This document shows, one piece after another, positions 40,178 through 44,051 of a stretch of DNA of 44,051 nucleotides (position 1 is the stretch's first letter; each line of letters opens with the position of its first letter). Below the pieces are notes generated by a model that was not told the origin of the DNA, ran no database searches, and saw only the letters and a program-made list of their open reading frames with translations. This DNA is from an uncultured Saprospiraceae bacterium (lineage in GTDB: Bacteria; Bacteroidota; Bacteroidia; Chitinophagales; Saprospiraceae), in the NCBI GenBank assembly GCA_937921775.1, contig CAKZUK010000134.1, forward strand, positions 1-44,051. The letters are read 5' to 3'. Position numbers and translations under genes: made by a program.

Positions 40178-43000
40178 TTAATCACTTACCTTCCCCGGTG
40201 ACAGTCCAAACGCCTCCTTAAAATCACTGGAAAAATGGCTCGGATGTTTATAGCCCACATCATAAGCTACCTCTGCAACCGTCCCCTTCTTCTCTTTCAA
40301 CATGACATATGCTTTTTGCAAACGAATTTTCTTCCGAAATTTTGCAGCTGACAATCCCGTCAGTGCCTTCAACTTACGATGCAATTGCGGACGGCTCAAG
40401 TGCATGGCACGTTGCATACGCGCGACATCCAAATCTTCATCCGCTATGTTCTTTTCAATAAAAGCAGTGAGATCTTCCAAAAACTTACGATCCTTATCAT
40501 TCAGGCCATCATCAACTAGGTCTAGATCGCTTTGAGCACGAGCCCATTTTTCTTGTAGCTTTTGTCGATGTGCTAATAGATTGCGTACACGGAGTTCCAG
40601 TTCCTTTTGTTCGAATGGCTTGGTCAGATAAGCATCTGCACCGTGCTCTAGTCCTTCCAATTTTGATTGTTGTGTACTTTTTGCGGTAAGCAGGACAATG
40701 GGAATGTGGCTGGTCCGTTCATCTTTTTTCAAGTGTGCAGTCAATTCGTAACCATCCTTTTTTGGCATCATAATGTCCGAAATAATTAGGTCCGGGATTT
40801 TCTCTGTTGCTAGTTCAATACCTTGCGCTCCGTTTCTAGCCACTTCTATTTGATAGTTCTTTTGCAAAATACTTTTTATAAATTCGAGGACATCCCAATT
40901 ATCTTCTACTAAAAGAATTTGGGCTTGCTGTTCAGTCTCGGGTAAGAAGGAAGTATTAATCGATTGTTGCGTTTCTTCTTGTTCCTCATTTTCTGATACT
41001 ACGGTTTCCCTTGCTTGACCTAATCCGATTTCTTCCAATTCAAAAGGACGCGCCTCATTTTTTATTGGCAAATAAAATTGCACCAATGTTCCTTTGTCCA
41101 AATTACTTTCAATCGTTATCTTTCCTCCCATCAACTCAATCAACTCTTTAGTCAAGGCCAAACCAATTCCTGAGCCTTGACCCTGTGCAGTCTCCGTTCG
41201 TTCTCCTTGATAAAAACGGTCAAAAATACGTGGCAAATCACTCTTTGCAATTCCAAGACCATCATCTTTCACTTTGACTAATAATGCTGGTAAGTTTTTG
41301 TAGCTTGCTTTTTCAGCAATGATATTTACTTTTCCGTTTTCGTTGGAAAACTTAATCGAATTAGACATTAGGTTGTACAAGACCTGACGAATTTTTTCTT
41401 TGTCAAAATCCATTTCCAATGATTCTAGATTTGTCAGCAGCTGTAAATTTACAACTTTCTTATCAGCATAGGAACCAATTGATTCGACCAAGTAACGAAG
41501 ATAAATGATGATATCCCCATTACCCGATTTCAGTTCCATTTTACCGGTTTCCAATCGTGCCATGTCCAATAGACGATTGACCAATTGAAGGAGGTTGTTA
41601 CCATTGCGGCGAATCATTTCTACTTTCTTTGACATCTGTGGTGAACGACTCACGGTTGTTTCCTTTCGCAACTGCTCTGTGACTCCAGATATCACCGTCA
41701 AAGGTGTCCGAAATTCATGTGTTATATTTTGATAAAACTGTGCTTTTAATTCACCTAGATCCTGTAAGCGTTGTACTTCTTGTTGTTCTTTATTGTGTCG
41801 ATGAAAACGATAAACAAGACCAAAAGCAAGTCCTATCGAAAAGATCAAAATAACCAAGGTGAGAATCCATTGAGTTTCTACAATTCGAAGATTGGTTCCA
41901 TTAAATATGGAAATGGTGTTGATCAAAATCGCAAATGTAAATAAGGAAACGGAAATAAAAATGAGTAAATTTTCAACCGACCATTGTCGATACCAGAGAA
42001 TCGGGATGATAATGGTAAACAAAAAGAAGTAGGTTCCAATAATACCCGGAATGATAATCTTGTCGGTCAAAAACTCATCGTTTGTAAAACCATAAATCCC
42101 CCAAGCAACAAGCCCCATCAAAACATTAAGTATGACAACAAAATAAGCGATTCGATCCCATTTTGGGAAATTGACTTTAGAGCCAATGTACTCACGAATA
42201 AACATTACATGTGCCACGTTCATCAAGGTAACCAAACCGTAGATCCAGTACATGATTAATGTTGGATGCTCTCTAAAAAAACCGAAGTTCCCATATACAT
42301 TAAAAAAGGCATCAATCATATAAGCACTCAAGGCAAATAAAAACAAACCATAATATAAGAATGCCTTATCCCGACCAATCGCAAAGAACCCAATAGCTAA
42401 AAAGGCCAATGTGAATAGCATTCCAAAAAACAACCAACGTTCAGGTGCCTTTTCAAGATAATTGCTGCGTTTGTAAAAATCTTGTTGATGTAATTGTAAA
42501 TTTAGTTTTGGAGGGAAACCACAAATACGTTGCAAACGAAAATACATGGTAGTCACTTCACTATGTGGAAGCGAAAAGGGAATTCGTTCTACAAAATGTT
42601 TTTTGCTCAATTTCTTCAGAGACATTGGTACAAGGTCACCTGATTGTTGGTACTCGATCACTTCCCCATTTGTATTTACAAAATAGACCTCTAAATAATC
42701 TGATTTCCCAGTATATAAAATCCAATCTTTGACTACTACCGGATCTTTCATTACATTTTGAACCTGCCATTTACACCAGTAAACATTCTTTGTGTTTGGC
42801 AGTCGGTCACCTATTATTTTAAAAGGAATTGTTTTTTCATTTTGTAGAATAAAATTTATGTCTGCATTCCCTTCTTCGTCTATCCAATAAGCGGCATATT
42901 CTCCAGTAAAGTCTTTGTGCACTTTAATGGAGTCGATTTGGAATATTGGTAATTCTTGACAATGCCCTGTGAATGTATTGAGGACTAGGAATAATAGCAT
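40178..43000 (-). CDS. hybrid two-component system: 7TMR-DISM sensor, kinase, receiver and AraC output
   Basis: From ATG at 43000 the protein has 940 residues. It has a leader (MLLFLVLNTFTGHCQ), an extracytoplasmic 7TMR-DISM-type sensory domain, and seven membrane helices (WLFFGMLFTLAFLAIGFFAI through WILTLVILIFSIGLAFGLVY). HisKA follows with the phospho-acceptor His428 in NITHEFRTPL, then HATPase (LMSNSIKF, DDGLGIA, GSGIGLALTKEL), a receiver domain with Asp742 in ISDIMMPKKDGYEL, and a C-terminal AraC-type helix-turn-helix (MQRAMHLSRPQLHRKLKALT, VAYDVGYKHPSHFSSDFKEA). The whole signalling path is in one chain, as in Bacteroidota HTCS regulators, but with a 7TMR-DISM sensor in place of the usual beta-propeller. 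An ATG at 43141 would add 47 residues that cross a palindrome and precede the leader, so I prefer 43000. The signal sensed is unknown. Confidence 0.9.
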   Translation of the reverse strand: MLLFLVLNTFTGHCQELPIFQIDSIKVHKDFTGEYAAYWIDEEGNADINFILQNEKTIPFKIIGDRLPNTKNVYWCKWQVQNVMKDPVVVKDWILYTGKSDYLEVYFVNTNGEVIEYQQSGDLVPMSLKKLSKKHFVERIPFSLPHSEVTTMYFRLQRICGFPPKLNLQLHQQDFYKRSNYLEKAPERWLFFGMLFTLAFLAIGFFAIGRDKAFLYYGLFLFALSAYMIDAFFNVYGNFGFFREHPTLIMYWIYGLVTLMNVAHVMFIREYIGSKVNFPKWDRIAYFVVILNVLMGLVAWGIYGFTNDEFLTDKIIIPGIIGTYFFLFTIIIPILWYRQWSVENLLIFISVSLFTFAILINTISIFNGTNLRIVETQWILTLVILIFSIGLAFGLVYRFHRHNKEQQEVQRLQDLGELKAQFYQNITHEFRTPLTVISGVTEQLRKETTVSRSPQMSKKVEMIRRNGNNLLQLVNRLLDMARLETGKMELKSGNGDIIIYLRYLVESIGSYADKKVVNLQLLTNLESLEMDFDKEKIRQVLYNLMSNSIKFSNENGKVNIIAEKASYKNLPALLVKVKDDGLGIAKSDLPRIFDRFYQGERTETAQGQGSGIGLALTKELIELMGGKITIESNLDKGTLVQFYLPIKNEARPFELEEIGLGQARETVVSENEEQEETQQSINTSFLPETEQQAQILLVEDNWDVLEFIKSILQKNYQIEVARNGAQGIELATEKIPDLIISDIMMPKKDGYELTAHLKKDERTSHIPIVLLTAKSTQQSKLEGLEHGADAYLTKPFEQKELELRVRNLLAHRQKLQEKWARAQSDLDLVDDGLNDKDRKFLEDLTAFIEKNIADEDLDVARMQRAMHLSRPQLHRKLKALTGLSAAKFRKKIRLQKAYVMLKEKKGTVAEVAYDVGYKHPSHFSSDFKEAFGLSPGKVSD

Positions 43001-43038
43001 GAGAAAGCTAGGGAATTGGAAGCGGGAGGAGGGAAGAA

Positions 43039-43068
43039 CATTCAGGCACGGAGCTCCGCGTTTGAATG
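43039..43068. repeat. palindrome at the 5' end of the hybrid kinase gene
   Basis: CATTCA (43039-43044) and TGAATG (43063-43068) enclose the perfect 10-bp palindrome CGGAGCTCCG (43049-43058). It lies 39 bp upstream of the preferred start codon of the minus-strand kinase gene, where it could act as operator or leader hairpin. Confidence 0.5.
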
Positions 43069-43146
43069 AAACTTTCAAATTCTCAGCCCCTACTTCCAAG
43101 GAGTGAATCGTATTATCCCGTATGTCAATTCTATACTTCATAATAT

Positions 43147-43239
43147 TTATTCGTCCGTTATCTTCTTCGAGGCCATTATCCCTCCAATAGCTGGAAAGTC
43201 ATCAAAATTCTCTTCTTTCTTTTTCTTCCAGTTAAACAT
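43147..43239 (-). CDS. possible 30-residue charged peptide upstream of the hybrid kinase
   Basis: The minus-strand frame MFNWKKKKEENFDDFPAIGG followed by IMASKKITDE stops at 43147-43149, five bases before the ATG at 43141. It may be a leader peptide or a chance frame. There is no independent support. Confidence 0.2.
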   Translation of the reverse strand: MFNWKKKKEENFDDFPAIGGIMASKKITDE

Positions 43240-43368
43240 ACTTCGTTTTTAGTCGTTTATGAAGTAGACTTTTGGTTAAAATCGTAGATTTGATCGATCA
43301 CTGATAAATGTACAATAAAATATTGCTTCCCAAAACAAAAATTCAAGCCTGAATCATTAAAAGTAAAG

Positions 43369-44051
43369 ATGAAATCCATAAAAGAATTAGTAAGCCTCCT
43401 CACGCTAGAAAAGATAAACGATCGAACTTTCCAAGGAAATAACTTTAAAACGCCTTGGAAACGTGTATTTGGAGGACAGGTTCTAGGGCAAGCCTTACAC
43501 GCTGCTTACCAAACGGTACCCAAAGATCGGATTTGTCATTCTATGCATGGATATTTCATTTTAGCTGGAGATACTAATATTCCGATAACTTATGAAGTGG
43601 ATACCATACGTGATGGCGGAAGTTTTACGACGCGAAGAATTGTAGCCATGCAACAAGGCAGAGCTATTTTCAATATGGCTGCCTCCTTTCAATTGCAACA
43701 AGATGGCTTTGATCATCAAATTACCATGCCCAATGTGTTGCCGCCAGAAGTGCTCCTACCCGATTATCAACAAATTGAAAACTTGAAAGAAACACATCCC
43801 GAATGGTATCAGCGCCTCACAGTCATTCATCCCAATCCAATTGAGTTTCGACCGGTTGAAAATTACTTTAAAGATGTAAATAAAGCGGGACGCCCCTATC
43901 GACATATTTGGATCAAATCGAAAGAACAATGTGTTGTCGACTTACCAATGCAACAGCAACTATTGGCTTATGCCTCTGATTATAATTTATTGGGAACGGC
44001 CTCTTTTCCGCATCAAGATAAGATTGATCCGACGAAGGTTTTCTTTGCTAG
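43369..44051 (+). CDS. tesB: acyl-CoA thioesterase II (3' end off the window)
   Basis: An open frame of 227 codons runs to the window edge. KINDRTFQGNNFKTPWKRVF followed by GGQVLGQALHAA, the HSMHGYFILAGDTNIPITYE segment and DGGSFTTRRIVAMQQGRAIF are typical of TesB, a double hot-dog thioesterase that hydrolyses medium- and long-chain acyl-CoA. The part seen covers the first hot-dog domain, the linker and the start of the second (RHIWIKSKEQ ... QQLLAYASDYNLLGTASFPH, with the active-site Asp in ASDYNLL). About 60 residues are missing. The product should be cytoplasmic. It is divergent from the hybrid kinase gene. Confidence 0.92.
   Translation, partial: MKSIKELVSLLTLEKINDRTFQGNNFKTPWKRVFGGQVLGQALHAAYQTVPKDRICHSMHGYFILAGDTNIPITYEVDTIRDGGSFTTRRIVAMQQGRAIFNMAASFQLQQDGFDHQITMPNVLPPEVLLPDYQQIENLKETHPEWYQRLTVIHPNPIEFRPVENYFKDVNKAGRPYRHIWIKSKEQCVVDLPMQQQLLAYASDYNLLGTASFPHQDKIDPTKVFFA

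Overview
The window reads as chromosomal DNA of an AT-rich Bacteroidota, plausibly of the Saprospiria/Cytophagia type. Three secreted proteins end in type IX secretion (T9SS) type-A sorting domains. There is a hybrid two-component system with an AraC-type output, an ECF sigma factor coupled to a beta-barrel partner, and OmpA, FAS1 and YceI proteins; upstream regions lack an obvious Shine-Dalgarno sequence. The genus cannot be fixed from this sequence. I saw no rRNA, tRNA, CRISPR array, integrase, transposase or phage gene.

Layout. 1-5.2 kb: partial hemJ (-), a GtrA membrane protein, a T9SS-exported clan GH-A glycoside hydrolase behind a leader rich in palindromes, a small secreted protein and a double-CPxC zinc-ribbon protein. 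5.3-9.8 kb: an OmpA-like protein facing a minus-strand block of SdiA-regulated-like lipoprotein, arginase and methyltransferase. 10.1-13.5 kb: an ECF sigma factor, an overlapping inner-membrane/beta-barrel protein and a two-FAS1-domain T9SS protein. 13.8-21.2 kb: aldo/keto reductase and LLM flavin monooxygenase (+), then a sodium/solute symporter and a SWIM-SNF2 helicase (-). 21.5-28.5 kb: two secreted unknowns, a TPR sensor kinase and a large divergent T9SS surface protein. 28.6-32.5 kb: YceI-MarR, an MhpD-type hydratase, XdhC and an SRPBCC protein. 32.6-34.7 kb: a LytTR protein with a signal peptide, an isolated SecD N-terminal fragment and a small SET-domain protein. 35.5-40 kb: envelope proteins, tiny membrane ORFs, a CDP-alcohol phosphatidyltransferase and a membrane protein of unknown function. 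40.2-44 kb: a 7TMR-DISM hybrid histidine kinase (-) and a partial tesB (+).

The most unusual signal is not protein-coding. Two 164-bp imperfect palindromes at 38632-38795 and 39867-40030 have identical 38-nt arms, while their 88-nt cores are largely different in sequence but the same length and again self-complementary. They lie in direct orientation around one membrane-protein gene. A third palindrome of the same architecture (21251-21416, 166 bp) has unrelated arms, yet carries GGCTA at exactly the same offset from its centre. The second 164-bp copy sits at the end of a truncated signal-peptide ORF whose start codon lies in an 18-bp perfect hairpin, and a further 124-bp hairpin follows it. 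I interpret these as a non-autonomous structured repeat family (MITE-, REPIN- or RNA-like). No protein partner is visible here.

Other points worth a check: a periplasm-directed LytTR domain, the standalone SecD head, a polypeptide that would span both membranes downstream of an ECF sigma factor, a kinase and a secreted protein kept in one frame across a single stop codon, and a 90-bp AGTAGC/AGTAAC repeat between two envelope genes.
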